Origin: an uncultured Lachnospiraceae bacterium
Lineage (GTDB): Bacteria > Bacillota > Clostridia > Lachnospirales > Lachnospiraceae
DNA length: 64,000 nucleotides
Direction: 5' to 3'
Assembly (NCBI GenBank): GCA_910589385.1
Contig: CAJUTU010000014.1
Location: forward strand, 8,891 to 72,890
The position numbers and the translations under genes were made by a program. How positions within the stretch are numbered: position 1 is the stretch's first letter; every line of letters starts with the position of its first letter. The notes beneath the pieces are model-generated. The model ran no database searches. It was not told where the DNA came from and saw only the letters and a list, made by a program, of their open reading frames with translations. Positions 35,929 to 45,495 of this stretch are shown piece by piece.

Positions 35929-37596
35929 ATGAATAGAACATGGTGGAAAGAAGCTGTCATTTATCAGATTTATCCACGCAGCTTTATGGACAGCAACGGA
36001 GACGGAGTCGGTGATCTAAGAGGGATCATCAGCAGATTGGATTACCTGAAATACTTGGGGATCGATGTCATCTGGATGTCACCTGTCTACAAGTCGCCAA
36101 ATGATGACAACGGTTATGATATCAGCGATTACAGAGCGATCATGGATGAGTTCGGAACGATGGATGATTTTGATGAGCTGTTGGCAGAGGCACATAAAAG
36201 AGAGATAAAAGTCGTCATGGATCTGGTTGTAAACCATACTTCTGATGAGCACAAATGGTTTATGGAAAGCCGGCAGTCCAAAGAGAGCCCTTACCGCGGC
36301 TATTATATCTGGCGGGAAGGAAAGGATGCACAGACACCGCCCAACAACTGGGGTTCCAGTTTCAGCGGTTCCGCCTGGCAGTATGATGAAAAAGCCGACA
36401 TGTATTATCTCCATCTGTTTTCCAAAAAACAGCCGGATCTCAACTGGGAAAACCCGGCGGTACGCCAGGAAGTCTTTGATATGATGACCTGGTGGTGCGA
36501 CAAAGGTATCGACGGCTTCCGCATGGATGTCATCAACATGATTTCCAAGGTTCCTGGATTACCTGACGGAGAGGTTGATGGGTTATACGGCAGCTTCCAT
36601 CCTTATTCGGTCAATGGCCCCAGAGTTCATGAATTCCTTCAGGAAATGAACGAAAAGGTATTGTCAAAATACGATATTATGACCGTAGGCGAGACACCGG
36701 ATGTTACAACTGAAGATGCAAAACAGTATGCCGGGGAAAATACGCATGAACTGAACATGGTATTCCAGTTTGAGCATGTAAGTTCAAATGGTAAATACGG
36801 AAAATGGACCCATGATAAAATGCCTCTTACTACTTTGAAAAAAATCCTCTCCCACTGGCAGATGGATTTATATGGGAAAGCATGGAACAGCTTATATTGG
36901 GATAACCATGACCAGCCGCGGGCAGTCTCCCGTTTCGGGGATGACCGTCCCCAGTACCGGGAAACTTCCGCAAAAATGCTGGCTACCTGCCTTCATATGC
37001 TGCAGGGTTCCCCTTACGTGTACCAGGGCGAAGAGCTTGGCATGACCAACTATCCATTCCAAAGCCCGGAAGATTTCCGCGATATCGAAAGCATCAATGC
37101 CTACAAGGAATGGTGCGAGAGCGGCATTGTCCCTCATGAGGAATTCTGGCCCTGTCTTTTGTGGCTCAGCCGTGACAATGCCAGGACACCGATGCAGTGG
37201 GACGATACGGAGCAGGCAGGCTTTACTACCGGGACTCCTTGGATTTCAGTAAACCCAAATTATAAGGAGATCAACGCAAAGGCTGAGACCGCGGACCCGA
37301 ATTCTGTTTTCCATTATTATAAAAAGCTGATTGCATTAAGGAAACAGACCCCTGTTATGGTGTATGGAAAATATGAGCCGCTCTTTGAAGAAAGTGAAGA
37401 CTGGTTCGTTTATACCAGGACACTGGAAAATGAAAAGCTGCTGGTAGTATGTAGTTTTACCGATCAGGAAACCACATTTACTATTCCAGAAGAGTTCACT
37501 GGCGCAGGTCTGCTCATTTCCAATATGGAAAATGCATATGATAAAGGCACCGTCACACTGCGGCCGTATGAAGCTTTTGTATTGTGGAAAAAATAA
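35929..37596 (+). CDS. GH13 oligo-1,6-glucosidase-type alpha-glucosidase
   Basis: A 555-residue GH13_31 paralogue of the gene before it. Conserved regions: DLVVNHTSDEH, DGFRMDVIN with nucleophile D200 and Val201, TVGETPD with the acid/base Glu, and YWDNHDQPR. Val after the nucleophile is the established marker of oligo-1,6-glucosidases such as Bacillus MalL, so isomaltose-type or mixed alpha-1,6 substrates are likely. Closely related enzymes include trehalose-6-phosphate hydrolase, but no PTS gene accompanies it. AAAGGAG precedes the ATG. It likely shares a transcript with the preceding gene and ends at a strong terminator. Confidence 0.9.
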   Translation: MNRTWWKEAVIYQIYPRSFMDSNGDGVGDLRGIISRLDYLKYLGIDVIWMSPVYKSPNDDNGYDISDYRAIMDEFGTMDDFDELLAEAHKREIKVVMDLVVNHTSDEHKWFMESRQSKESPYRGYYIWREGKDAQTPPNNWGSSFSGSAWQYDEKADMYYLHLFSKKQPDLNWENPAVRQEVFDMMTWWCDKGIDGFRMDVINMISKVPGLPDGEVDGLYGSFHPYSVNGPRVHEFLQEMNEKVLSKYDIMTVGETPDVTTEDAKQYAGENTHELNMVFQFEHVSSNGKYGKWTHDKMPLTTLKKILSHWQMDLYGKAWNSLYWDNHDQPRAVSRFGDDRPQYRETSAKMLATCLHMLQGSPYVYQGEELGMTNYPFQSPEDFRDIESINAYKEWCESGIVPHEEFWPCLLWLSRDNARTPMQWDDTEQAGFTTGTPWISVNPNYKEINAKAETADPNSVFHYYKKLIALRKQTPVMVYGKYEPLFEESEDWFVYTRTLENEKLLVVCSFTDQETTFTIPEEFTGAGLLISNMENAYDKGTVTLRPYEAFVLWKK

Positions 37597-37610
37597 ATCA
37601 TTTGAAAAAA

Positions 37611-37650
37611 AACGGGAGGATGCGCTAAACTCACATCCTCCCGTTCTTTT
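37611..37650. terminator. Bidirectional terminator between convergent GH13 genes
   Basis: A perfect 12-bp stem (AACGGGAGGATG at 37611-37622 with 37634-37645) has A residues before and T residues after, and serves both converging transcripts. Confidence 0.9.
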
Positions 37651-39212
37651 TACTTCTCTTCCTTTACAAACACCGCTGCTGCCGCCGGAACGTACAGCTT
37701 CCCGGCTTCTGATTTTAATTCTCCGCCATTCTGATAGATCACTTCTCCCAGCTTTCCAGCATAGTCAAAGCTTACATCCCTGCCCGATGGATTGAGCACA
37801 ACCAGCACAGACTCTTTCCCATCCGTCCTGCGGTAGACAAGCGGATACGCCTTCTCCTCACAATACAAGAACTCAATCTTTGCTTCACTCTGCAATACAG
37901 GAACAGACTGGCGGATCTTGATCAGTTTTTTCACCTCATGATAAACCGAATTCGGATCTGCCATCTGTTTTTCTGCTGTCGGACGGTCTATATCCGGGTC
38001 AAGCGGAATATACAGCTTTTCTTTTGCAGCTTCCGAGAAGCCCGCATTCAATCTGCTGTCCCACTGCATCGGTGAACGGGAACCTGTCCTGATATAACCG
38101 CCCTCCACCGAGACGATGTCTGAAAGATAGCGCATTCCCAATTCGTCTCCGTAGTAAATGAATGGAGCACCAGGCAATGACAGCAGAAACGCAAATACAA
38201 TCTTGATCTCTTCATCATCCAGCCATTTTGTAAACCTCTCCATATCATGGTTTCCTGACGGCACACAGATCATCCCTTTGCCGTTCGTCGGCTCATAGCA
38301 CTTCTTATAATAATCAATAAAATCCTTTGCGTTTCCTTTTCCCTCACGTGAGAAATAAGGGTCATCCGCATGGAACATATCTGTATAATGGCTGACTCCG
38401 ACAAAATGCAGCATAAAGTCCATATGGAATCCGGATCTTAAACTCCTGTCCGGCTGTCCCCACTCAGAAATCATAGCCGCATTCGGAAATTCCTTTTCCA
38501 GGAAATCCATAAAATCACGCCACAAAAGGATTGTTCCTTCCTGCTCAGGATCATTCTTCACAAGAGAACCCGCCATATCGACCCGGAACCCGTCACATCC
38601 CATCTGAAGCCAGAACCGCATGATATCCTTGATCGCTTCCCTGGTAGACAGCGCATCCTCTGAATCCATAGGCTGCTGCCACTCTGGTTCATCTACTTCA
38701 TAGAATCCATAATTCAAGCACGGCTGATGTGAATAAAAATTCACCGCAACACAGCCGTTCCTCTGGCTCATCCCACGCAGGAAACCCTTAATACTTCCCA
38801 CATTCTCAAAACTCTTCCACGCGTCGTCCGTCCATACATATCTGCCGGAATACGGGTTTTTCTCAGGCTTCAATGACTCCTGGAACCAAGGATGGTCCCA
38901 GGAAGTATGCCCCGGAACCAGATCCAGCATCACATGCATGTCCCTCTTATGCGCCTCATCAAAAAGACGCTTCAAATCCGCATTTGTCCCATATCTGGGA
39001 GCTACCTTCATGTAATCCGATACATCATATCCTGCATCTAAAAACGGAGATTCAAAGCAGGGATTCAGCCAGATTGCATTACAACCTAATTCCCTGATAT
39101 AATCCAGATGTTCAATGATCCCTTGTATATCCCCAATCCCGTCTCCATTGGTATCCGCAAAAGACTGAGGATAAATTTCATAAAATACTGCATTTTTCAG
39201 CCAATCAACCAT
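37650..39212 (-). CDS. GH13 alpha-amylase-family glycosidase
   Basis: A 520-residue cytoplasmic GH13 enzyme, more distant from the two alpha-glucosidases. Conserved regions: DLVPGHTSWDH, DGFRVDMAGSLV with the nucleophile Asp, MISEWGQP with the acid/base Glu and PSGNHDMER with the stabiliser Asp. His-for-Asn changes (VPGH instead of VVNH) set it apart from GH13_31. The last 90 residues are the usual beta-sandwich domain. It is the final gene of the ABC importer operon, 138 bases after the ATPase gene, so it should act on imported alpha-glucosides or maltodextrins. Exact bond specificity cannot be told. Confidence 0.87.
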   Translation of the reverse strand: MVDWLKNAVFYEIYPQSFADTNGDGIGDIQGIIEHLDYIRELGCNAIWLNPCFESPFLDAGYDVSDYMKVAPRYGTNADLKRLFDEAHKRDMHVMLDLVPGHTSWDHPWFQESLKPEKNPYSGRYVWTDDAWKSFENVGSIKGFLRGMSQRNGCVAVNFYSHQPCLNYGFYEVDEPEWQQPMDSEDALSTREAIKDIMRFWLQMGCDGFRVDMAGSLVKNDPEQEGTILLWRDFMDFLEKEFPNAAMISEWGQPDRSLRSGFHMDFMLHFVGVSHYTDMFHADDPYFSREGKGNAKDFIDYYKKCYEPTNGKGMICVPSGNHDMERFTKWLDDEEIKIVFAFLLSLPGAPFIYYGDELGMRYLSDIVSVEGGYIRTGSRSPMQWDSRLNAGFSEAAKEKLYIPLDPDIDRPTAEKQMADPNSVYHEVKKLIKIRQSVPVLQSEAKIEFLYCEEKAYPLVYRRTDGKESVLVVLNPSGRDVSFDYAGKLGEVIYQNGGELKSEAGKLYVPAAAAVFVKEEK

Positions 39213-39237
39213 TTTCTTTCCTCCTATTATAAAGAAA

Positions 39238-39302
39238 GCCCTGAAAGGTTGCTGTAAGTTCAGATTTTATCTGGACTATAACGGAAAACACACTTTCAGG
39301 GC
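39238..39302 (-). promoter_or_regulatory. Long-loop hairpin between the ATPase and GH13 genes
   Basis: GCCCTGAAAG (39238-39247) pairs perfectly with CTTTCAGGGC (39293-39302); a second small hairpin, CAGAT/ATCTG (39261-39273), sits in the loop. On the minus strand the outer stem is followed by TTTCTTT. It can act as a partial terminator or attenuator before the GH13 gene. Confidence 0.5.
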
Positions 39303-39350
39303 CTCACAAAAATCATTGTATGCTATATGTTTTTTCTATGGCTCCTGCCT

Positions 39351-40451
39351 TTAGTGGCAAATTGCCTGCTCTGTTTCTTTATCAAAGAAATGAGCATTAT
39401 CCATATTCGCCGCAATCCGGTAGGAACCTCTCTCCGGCTGTTCTCCCGAAGCAGGAATCTTCACGATGATACGGATATCGTTCACAGTCATATATAAATT
39501 ATAATCTGCGCCCAATAATTCGCTAAAGTTCATTTCCGTGTCCATCGCATTGTCCTCGGTCAGTTTATCCTGTCCCAGGAAATCCTCCGGGCGCAGTCCC
39601 ATGATCACATTTTTTCCTGCATACGGCGCAAGCGCCTGACATTTAAATTCAGGAACTGCCAGTTTGTTCTGTCCGAGTATTGCATAGAACTTTTTGCCTT
39701 CCTTCTCGATCTTCACATCCAGGAAGTTCATCTGCGGGCTTCCGATGAATCCTGCCACAAACAGATTTACCGGTTTTTCATACAGATTCTGAGGAGTATC
39801 AAACTGCTGGATCACACCCTCTTTCATAACTACGATACGGTCGCCCATCGTCATAGCTTCTGTCTGGTCATGGGTTACATATACAAATGTAATATCAAGC
39901 CTCTGGTGCAGCTTTGCAATCTCTGTCCTCATAGACGCACGGAGCTTTGCATCCAGGTTAGAAAGCGGCTCATCCAAAAGGAATACCGCCGGGTTCCTGA
40001 CCATAGCACGGCCAAGCGCCACACGCTGTCTCTGCCCGCCGGAAAGTTCCTTTGGTTTCCGGGTCAGCAGATGCTCCAGGTCAAGGATCTTTGCCGCTTC
40101 ATGTACACGGCGGTCAATCTCAGCCGGATCCTCTTTACGCAGTTTCAAACCAAACGCAATATTTTTGTATACATTCATATGGGGATACAGTGCATAATTC
40201 TGAAATACCATCGCAATGTCACGATCTTTGGACGGCACCTTATTCATTAACCGATCCCCGATATACAGCTCTCCCTCCGTTATGGTTTCCAGCCCCACGA
40301 TCATACGCAGGGTAGTAGACTTTCCACAACCGGACGGCCCGACCAGAATAATAAATTCTTTGTCTTTTATCTCTAAATTCAAATTTGGGACAACCGGAGA
40401 GGTCGCACCCTCATAAGTCTTTGTAACATTCTCAAAACGAATCGAAGCCAT
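39351..40451 (-). CDS. ABC sugar importer ATPase, UgpC/MsmK type
   Basis: A 366-residue ATPase for CUT1-family sugar importers. Walker A GPSGCGKST, Q-loop FQNYALYPHM, signature LSGGQRQRVALGRAM, Walker B FLLDEPLSNLD and switch YVTHDQ are all intact. The C-terminal 120 residues form the OB-type regulatory domain with GLRPEDF. MsmK-type ATPases often serve several importers and are commonly encoded apart from them; here it is inside the operon. ATG 40451 follows GGAGG at 8 bases; the ATG at 40466 is upstream of that site. Confidence 0.94.
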   Translation of the reverse strand: MASIRFENVTKTYEGATSPVVPNLNLEIKDKEFIILVGPSGCGKSTTLRMIVGLETITEGELYIGDRLMNKVPSKDRDIAMVFQNYALYPHMNVYKNIAFGLKLRKEDPAEIDRRVHEAAKILDLEHLLTRKPKELSGGQRQRVALGRAMVRNPAVFLLDEPLSNLDAKLRASMRTEIAKLHQRLDITFVYVTHDQTEAMTMGDRIVVMKEGVIQQFDTPQNLYEKPVNLFVAGFIGSPQMNFLDVKIEKEGKKFYAILGQNKLAVPEFKCQALAPYAGKNVIMGLRPEDFLGQDKLTEDNAMDTEMNFSELLGADYNLYMTVNDIRIIVKIPASGEQPERGSYRIAANMDNAHFFDKETEQAICH

Positions 40452-40512
40452 ACTTATTTCCTCCAATTGTTATTTTTCACATCAACAGCCTTAAGCCGTA
40501 CATGTCATCCTG

Positions 40513-41328
40513 TTATCTTCTTTTTTTCGCACCCTTTTTCGATACCGGCTTCTGTGGAGACACAGAACCCTTTCCCGGATACGCCTGGCGGTTCCAGTCC
40601 GGATTGGAATAGGAACCCTCTTGAAAAAACACTTCCGCCGTCCGATGCTCCTCGTCAATAAACACGGCCTCTTTCGGTGCCTGGTGCTTTACCTCCATTT
40701 TTTCCGGGTCGATCGCCTGAAATGCTTTCTGGAAGAAAAAGCTGTTCAGGTAAGCAACAATCCCAAACCCGGCCATCCCCCACAGGAAAACAGCCAAGTG
40801 TACACCATTTGGATTCATGAAGAAAGAAATATAAACCGCCGCAATCACCAGCGCAATACTGAGTATCGTCCAGGGCAGAGCCGCAATACTAAGCAGCCAG
40901 GCATTTTTCAAAGTATTTTTCACTGTGTTTACATACCTTGCCTGCATCGGGAAAAGATACTGGAACCCAAACAAAAATATGATACACATCATGAAAAAAC
41001 TAATTCGATATACCCTGCCCATCATACCGGCCATACCTGAGACGATCAGATAATACAGACTCAAGAATGCAAACGCCACAAGGCAGAGCAGCCAGATCGC
41101 AGTCGCCTGCTTAAAGTTCTGCCGAAATGCGTCCCAGTATTGCTTTATGATGACATCATCCTCATCATCCGTCAGTATCGCCTGCATGCAGGTAAACAAT
41201 GCCGCCAGAGATGCCCCCACTGTAAACAGCGGCAGTGAAAGAAGGCAAAACGTGATATTACACAAAATAATATTCGCCAGCTTCCTCAAAGCATTCATCA
41301 ACGGACCGTTCATATCAAATAAACTCAT
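40513..41328 (-). CDS. DUF624 (YesL-like) membrane protein
   Basis: A 271-residue integral membrane protein with about five or six spans in residues 15-200 and a hydrophilic tail ending in a basic KKGAKKRR. The pattern NIILCNITFCLLSLPLFTVGASLAAL matches DUF624/YesL, which is often found next to CUT1 sugar importers. Its function is unknown; a role in assembling or tuning the importer is only inferred from gene neighbourhood. AGGAGG is 5 bases before the ATG. It lies between the permease genes and the ATPase gene. Confidence 0.85.
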   Translation of the reverse strand: MSLFDMNGPLMNALRKLANIILCNITFCLLSLPLFTVGASLAALFTCMQAILTDDEDDVIIKQYWDAFRQNFKQATAIWLLCLVAFAFLSLYYLIVSGMAGMMGRVYRISFFMMCIIFLFGFQYLFPMQARYVNTVKNTLKNAWLLSIAALPWTILSIALVIAAVYISFFMNPNGVHLAVFLWGMAGFGIVAYLNSFFFQKAFQAIDPEKMEVKHQAPKEAVFIDEEHRTAEVFFQEGSYSNPDWNRQAYPGKGSVSPQKPVSKKGAKKRR

Positions 41329-41394
41329 AGCGGCCTCCTTTCCAAAAAGAAGCTTGCCAGTAAATCCATGTACAGGCAGACTTTGATGAAAAGC

Positions 41395-42255
41395 CTACTT
41401 GATCGCACCTTCTACCATACCATTCATGATCTGCTTCTGGGCAATCAGGAAAATAATTACCATAGGAATGATCGCCAGCAGCGCCGCAGTCAAGATCAGA
41501 TCCCACTGTTTTACATAGGATCCCACGAACGCCTGTACTGCAACAGGAAGAGTCTTCACCTTACCATTCTGGCCAAGCATCAGAGATGGCAGAAGGTAAT
41601 CGTTCCAGATCCACATACCATTCAAGATCGTAACGGTTGTGATAACCGGTGTCAGCAACGGAAAGATGATACGGAAGAATGTCCCCTCCGGTGAACATCC
41701 GTCAATGGATGCCGCCTCTTCCAGCTCATATGGAATACCCTTGATAAAGCCCGTCAGGATAAACACGGTCATAGCGCCGCCGAATCCACAATATGCAAAT
41801 ACAATTCCCGGTATGGACTGCAGTAAAGAAATCCCCACAAAATTACCTACATCACGGAATGTAGAGATCAACGGAAGCATAACAACCTGGAATGGAATGA
41901 TCATAGATGCGATAAACACCATATAAATTGCTGTGGACCATTTTGTTTTATTACGGCAGATCACCCACGCTGCCATTCCGCCAAACAATGCCAGTACGAT
42001 CAAGGAAACTACCGTGATGACCACGGATGTGCCAAATGCATACCAGAAGTTAAAGTTCGAGTTATTGACAACAGAGGAAAGGTTTGTCATTAACTGTGAA
42101 AAACTGATACCTTCAAATCCTACCGGGCTGGAGACGATACTGTTCGCACTCTTAAATGTATTCATAACCACCAGATAAAATGGGAACAAAGTATACAACG
42201 CAACAATGATACCAACCACTGTCAAAATGATTTTTCTGGATTTCTTCATTTCCAT
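41395..42255 (-). CDS. Carbohydrate ABC transporter permease, MalG-like
   Basis: A 286-residue permease with six spans. The EAA loop that contacts the ATPase reads ELEEAASIDGCSPEGTFFRIIFPLL. The N-terminal span is followed by the periplasm-type loop of the CUT1 MalG/MsmG class. The start codon shares one base with the stop of the upstream MalF-like gene (TAATG), with GGAGG nearby, showing translational coupling. Together the two form the membrane pore of the importer. Confidence 0.94.
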   Translation of the reverse strand: MEMKKSRKIILTVVGIIVALYTLFPFYLVVMNTFKSANSIVSSPVGFEGISFSQLMTNLSSVVNNSNFNFWYAFGTSVVITVVSLIVLALFGGMAAWVICRNKTKWSTAIYMVFIASMIIPFQVVMLPLISTFRDVGNFVGISLLQSIPGIVFAYCGFGGAMTVFILTGFIKGIPYELEEAASIDGCSPEGTFFRIIFPLLTPVITTVTILNGMWIWNDYLLPSLMLGQNGKVKTLPVAVQAFVGSYVKQWDLILTAALLAIIPMVIIFLIAQKQIMNGMVEGAIK

Positions 42256-43322
42256 TACATCTCCACCTCCTTCTTATTTGATATCCGTACTTGCAGAATA
42301 GATACACAAGCCAAGATGATAAAGAACAGGACGGCCTTCGCCTGGCCAAGCGCATAGTTGTTCTTGGAAATTGCCGTATTATAAATATTCAATGCCAACA
42401 TCTGTGTACCGTTCGTCAGATAGGAACCCAGGAAGTCTGCCACAGATCCTGTACCATTTGTCAATGCCATGTTCACATCGAACTGCTTGAATGCAGAGGT
42501 CAGCGTCAGGAAAGTACAGATAGTGATCGTAGAAGCAATCATAGGGATCTTGATCTTCATCAAGGTCGTCCATGCATTTGCGCCGTCAATCTGAGATGCT
42601 TCCAATACATCCTTCGGTACAGTAGTAAGCCCGGTTACATAAATCAGCATGATGTATCCCGCATACTGCCATACATACACTACAATGATCGCCATAAAAG
42701 CAGTCTTTGTATTTGCCAGGATCGAATTCTGGTGTCCGCTGATGCTTGCAGTAACTTGAACAAGCACGTTGTTGAAAACAAACTGCCAGATATAGCCCAG
42801 TACGATACCCCCGATCAGGTTCGGAAGGAAGTATGCTGCACGGAAGAAATTCACACCTTTCAGTTTCGTGGTACATAAAAGAGCCAGTGCAAATCCTACC
42901 AGATTTACCAAAACCATATTAAATATTACAAAGAGGAAAGTCAATAATACAGACCATATGAAAGCCGGGTCTTTAAACATAGATGTATAATTTGACAATC
43001 CGATAAAGCCGGAAAATTTAATACCGTTCCAATCAGTAAAAGAATAGAAAATACCCAAAAGCAACGGTATGATTACTGTCACTGCAAACGTGAACAATAG
43101 TGGAAACAAAAATATAAAATTAATGATGCTGCGGTGATGTTCTACTGTCGGGAATAAATACAGGCCAATCAAAAAGAGAATCGCCCCGATGATCAACAGG
43201 GGACCTCTCATTGCATTCCCACTGCCGGAAAAGTCAAGATACAGCGCCACTACCATGCCAACCGCGCCAGCGGCCAGAAGAACAAGAGACAGCATTTTTT
43301 TGCTCGATGAGTTCTCAGACAT
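42255..43322 (-). CDS. Sugar ABC transporter permease, MalF-like
   Basis: A 355-residue permease. Two extra N-terminal spans (about residues 8-30 and 35-55) precede the six-span core, similar to MalF-type proteins. The EAA loop is VLEASQIDGANAWTTLMKIKIPMI. ATG 43322 has AGGAG 7 bases upstream; a longer frame to 43358 has no such site. It follows the binding-protein gene after 329 bases that contain a strong stem-loop, so its expression is probably lower than that of the binding protein. Confidence 0.93.
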   Translation of the reverse strand: MSENSSSKKMLSLVLLAAGAVGMVVALYLDFSGSGNAMRGPLLIIGAILFLIGLYLFPTVEHHRSIINFIFLFPLLFTFAVTVIIPLLLGIFYSFTDWNGIKFSGFIGLSNYTSMFKDPAFIWSVLLTFLFVIFNMVLVNLVGFALALLCTTKLKGVNFFRAAYFLPNLIGGIVLGYIWQFVFNNVLVQVTASISGHQNSILANTKTAFMAIIVVYVWQYAGYIMLIYVTGLTTVPKDVLEASQIDGANAWTTLMKIKIPMIASTITICTFLTLTSAFKQFDVNMALTNGTGSVADFLGSYLTNGTQMLALNIYNTAISKNNYALGQAKAVLFFIILACVSILQVRISNKKEVEM

Positions 43323-43651
43323 TTTACAGCTCCTCTCTATTGTTTCATACTCTATCAATCCTTACATGCACCATACGTTTTTTCATATGTATGCATAAAA
43401 TTAACAAAACACCCATTCCCTTCCCTCAGTGCTGTCCATGAAATGATCTTTCATAAATACATATTGACAATCCTATGGATATTTTGTTATCATTCTGCCA
43501 TTCGGCCCAATTTCTTTTTTATCTCTCTATCTGCCAAACACTCTATTTTGATAGCAGGCAGACGGAAAATTCCGCCTGCCCCCTAAGTGCCGTTTATTGT
43601 GCAGGAATCTGCCGGCGGCCGGTTCACTGCATACATTATAATAAGAGAAAA
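43323..43651 (-). other. Intercistronic gap with attenuating stem-loop
   Basis: Between the binding-protein and permease genes. The minus-strand RNA forms an 11-bp stem with one G-U pair from 43580 to 43557. It lacks a U run and would act by mRNA protection or partial pausing. The remaining bases show no gene or other clear element. Confidence 0.5.
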
Positions 43652-44998
43652 TCAATTTGCGTAGCAAGCCTGAATTACCTGCTCCATTGTCTGTACAAAT
43701 TTATCTGTATCCAGATTGCCAGCCGCATAGTCATTGAATACCTGTCCGGTATAATTCTGCGCGAGGCCTTCCTTCATACCCAGCCAATGCCAAGCAGAAG
43801 TCTTTCCTGCTGCCTGATAATCTACGATCGTCTGTGCGAACGGATCATTTGCAACATACTTGCAGGAAGTAAACGGGCTGATGAATCCAGCTTCCTCTAC
43901 CAGTACCTGCTGCGCTGCATCTTCGGAACACCACTGCAGGAACGCCTTAGCTGCTTCTGCATTTCCATCAGAGAATACAGACCACCAGGAAGGTGCGTTC
44001 GTCAGGATCGTATCCATGCCATCCTCAAATGCATAAGGAATCATACCCACTGTAAAGTTGCCTGCTGCTTCATAAGCTTCTGCGTCGTCCGTTGTCATGG
44101 TTGCTCCGATCCAGGAACCCTGGGTTACAAACGCATACTTTCCAGAAGCAAAATTCAAGATCTGCTGATCATAGGTACCGGAAACTAACAGAGCAGGGTC
44201 TGAATACTGATTCAAAAGTCCTACAAATTCTGCAAAGTGTGTCAGACGTTCCTCGTCCACTTTTCCGCCGTCATTGAGCATATCAATGTAAGTGGTATCT
44301 TCACGGTCCAGTCCACCGTCGATATAATTTGCAAATACATGGTTACCTGTTGACCAGTACAGGTTTGTAGCCTCTGCACAGTATCCAACTACTGCATCAA
44401 TACCAAGGTCAGCCTTCTTGGAATCCAGAGTCTTAAATGCTTCTTCAATCTTGTCAGGAGATGTCAATGTAGAAGGATCGATCTCAGCCTTTTCAAGGAT
44501 ATCTGCATTATAAGCAAGTCCAACTGCTTCTACAGTATATGGGAATCCAATGGTGCCGTATTCTTCATCAACATATGCCGCGTCTGTATCAGATGCCCAA
44601 GCTTCGCCGCTCATATCCTCTAACATGCCTTCCCAGTTGCCAAAGTCTGTAGAACCGCCGTTTACGAAGATATCCGGCATGTTGTCCGCCTGATAATATC
44701 CCTTCAATGTTCCCTGGATATCAATACCGCCGCCCATAGACTCGATTTCTACTGTCACGCCGGTTTCTTCTTTGTACATCTCTGCCAGCTTCTTCAACTG
44801 AGCATCAACCTCGATCTTACCATTTACCAGACGGATCGTATCGCCTGAACCGCCTGAAGAACCGGAATCGGCCTCAGAATCAGAAGATGATCCGGAATCT
44901 CCGCTTGTGGAATCGCTGCCGGCATCTCCGCCGCCACATGCTGCTAAACTCATTACCATAGATGCTGCCAACAATGTTGCAATTACTTTCCTCTTCAT
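43652..44998 (-). CDS. Extracellular sugar-binding lipoprotein of the ABC importer
   Basis: A 448-residue lipoprotein. The signal peptide MKRKVIATLLAASMVMSLAAC ends in a LAAC lipobox, then a Ser/Gly/Asp-rich linker of about 45 residues leads to a CUT1 (MalE-like) binding fold. It captures the sugar outside the cell for the two permeases. Neighbouring GH13 enzymes suggest alpha-glucosides or malto-/isomalto-oligosaccharides. ATG 44998 follows GGAGG at 5 bases; the frame to 45073 is not needed. It is the first gene of the operon and follows a promoter flanked by two operator-like sites. Confidence 0.93.
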   Translation of the reverse strand: MKRKVIATLLAASMVMSLAACGGGDAGSDSTSGDSGSSSDSEADSGSSGGSGDTIRLVNGKIEVDAQLKKLAEMYKEETGVTVEIESMGGGIDIQGTLKGYYQADNMPDIFVNGGSTDFGNWEGMLEDMSGEAWASDTDAAYVDEEYGTIGFPYTVEAVGLAYNADILEKAEIDPSTLTSPDKIEEAFKTLDSKKADLGIDAVVGYCAEATNLYWSTGNHVFANYIDGGLDREDTTYIDMLNDGGKVDEERLTHFAEFVGLLNQYSDPALLVSGTYDQQILNFASGKYAFVTQGSWIGATMTTDDAEAYEAAGNFTVGMIPYAFEDGMDTILTNAPSWWSVFSDGNAEAAKAFLQWCSEDAAQQVLVEEAGFISPFTSCKYVANDPFAQTIVDYQAAGKTSAWHWLGMKEGLAQNYTGQVFNDYAAGNLDTDKFVQTMEQVIQACYAN

Positions 44999-45175
44999 AT
45001 TTTCCTCCTTTTTTTGTGCGGTGCCCACAATATTCTTTTCATTCCAGTGCAGTCCAAAAGCCTGCCATACCACAAAACTTCAGGATCTGGAATGCCCCTA
45101 AGGGTATCATATCCACACACCAGCAGATTCATTCAATATCTCAAAAATCATATCGAATTGAATCATAAATTTCGA

Positions 45176-45254
45176 CCTTTTGCGCATAAGGTTTTCTGTG
45201 TAACCTATGTTAACACTTTTTTTATAAATTATCAATACCCTTTTGCACATAAGT
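45176..45254 (-). promoter_or_regulatory. Importer operon promoter with two LacI-type operators
   Basis: On the minus strand TTGATA (45235-45230), a 17-base spacer and TAACAT (45212-45207) form the promoter. Two near-palindromes with core TTTTGCRCATAA flank it: 45176-45191, with a central CG as in LacI-family operators, just downstream of the predicted start site, and 45239-45254, just upstream of the -35. Their centres are 63 bases apart, close to six helical turns. The lacI-type gene lies immediately upstream. The rest of the gap (44999-45175 and 45286-45404) shows no gene. Confidence 0.7.
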
Positions 45255-45259
45255 TTCAA

Positions 45260-45285
45260 AAAAAAGCGAAAAAAGTCGCTTTTTT
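45260..45285. other. A/T-flanked hairpin upstream of the importer promoter
   Basis: A perfect 10-bp stem, AAAAAAGCGA with TCGCTTTTTT, loop of six. It looks like a second terminator isolating the importer promoter from lacI read-through. Confidence 0.5.
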
Positions 45286-45404
45286 GTACATTTTATATGC
45301 AACTTTACCTATTTTTCACCAGTTTACAAAGAAAAACCAGTACTTTCATCCCTGTCTTCTATGAAAATCGCACAAAACAAAAAAAATTCCCATAAACTCA
45401 TAAA

Positions 45405-45450
45405 GCAAAAAAGAACTGAAAACATACCATAATGCTACATTTCAGTTCTT
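45405..45450 (-). terminator. Terminator of the LacI-family gene
   Basis: A stem of 11 bp (45411-45421 with 45440-45450) is followed on the minus strand by TTTTTTGC. It lies just past the regulator stop codon. Confidence 0.8.
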
Positions 45451-45495
45451 TCATTATACTCTATCTCTCTGTATAATTATGTTTTCTTGTATGAT

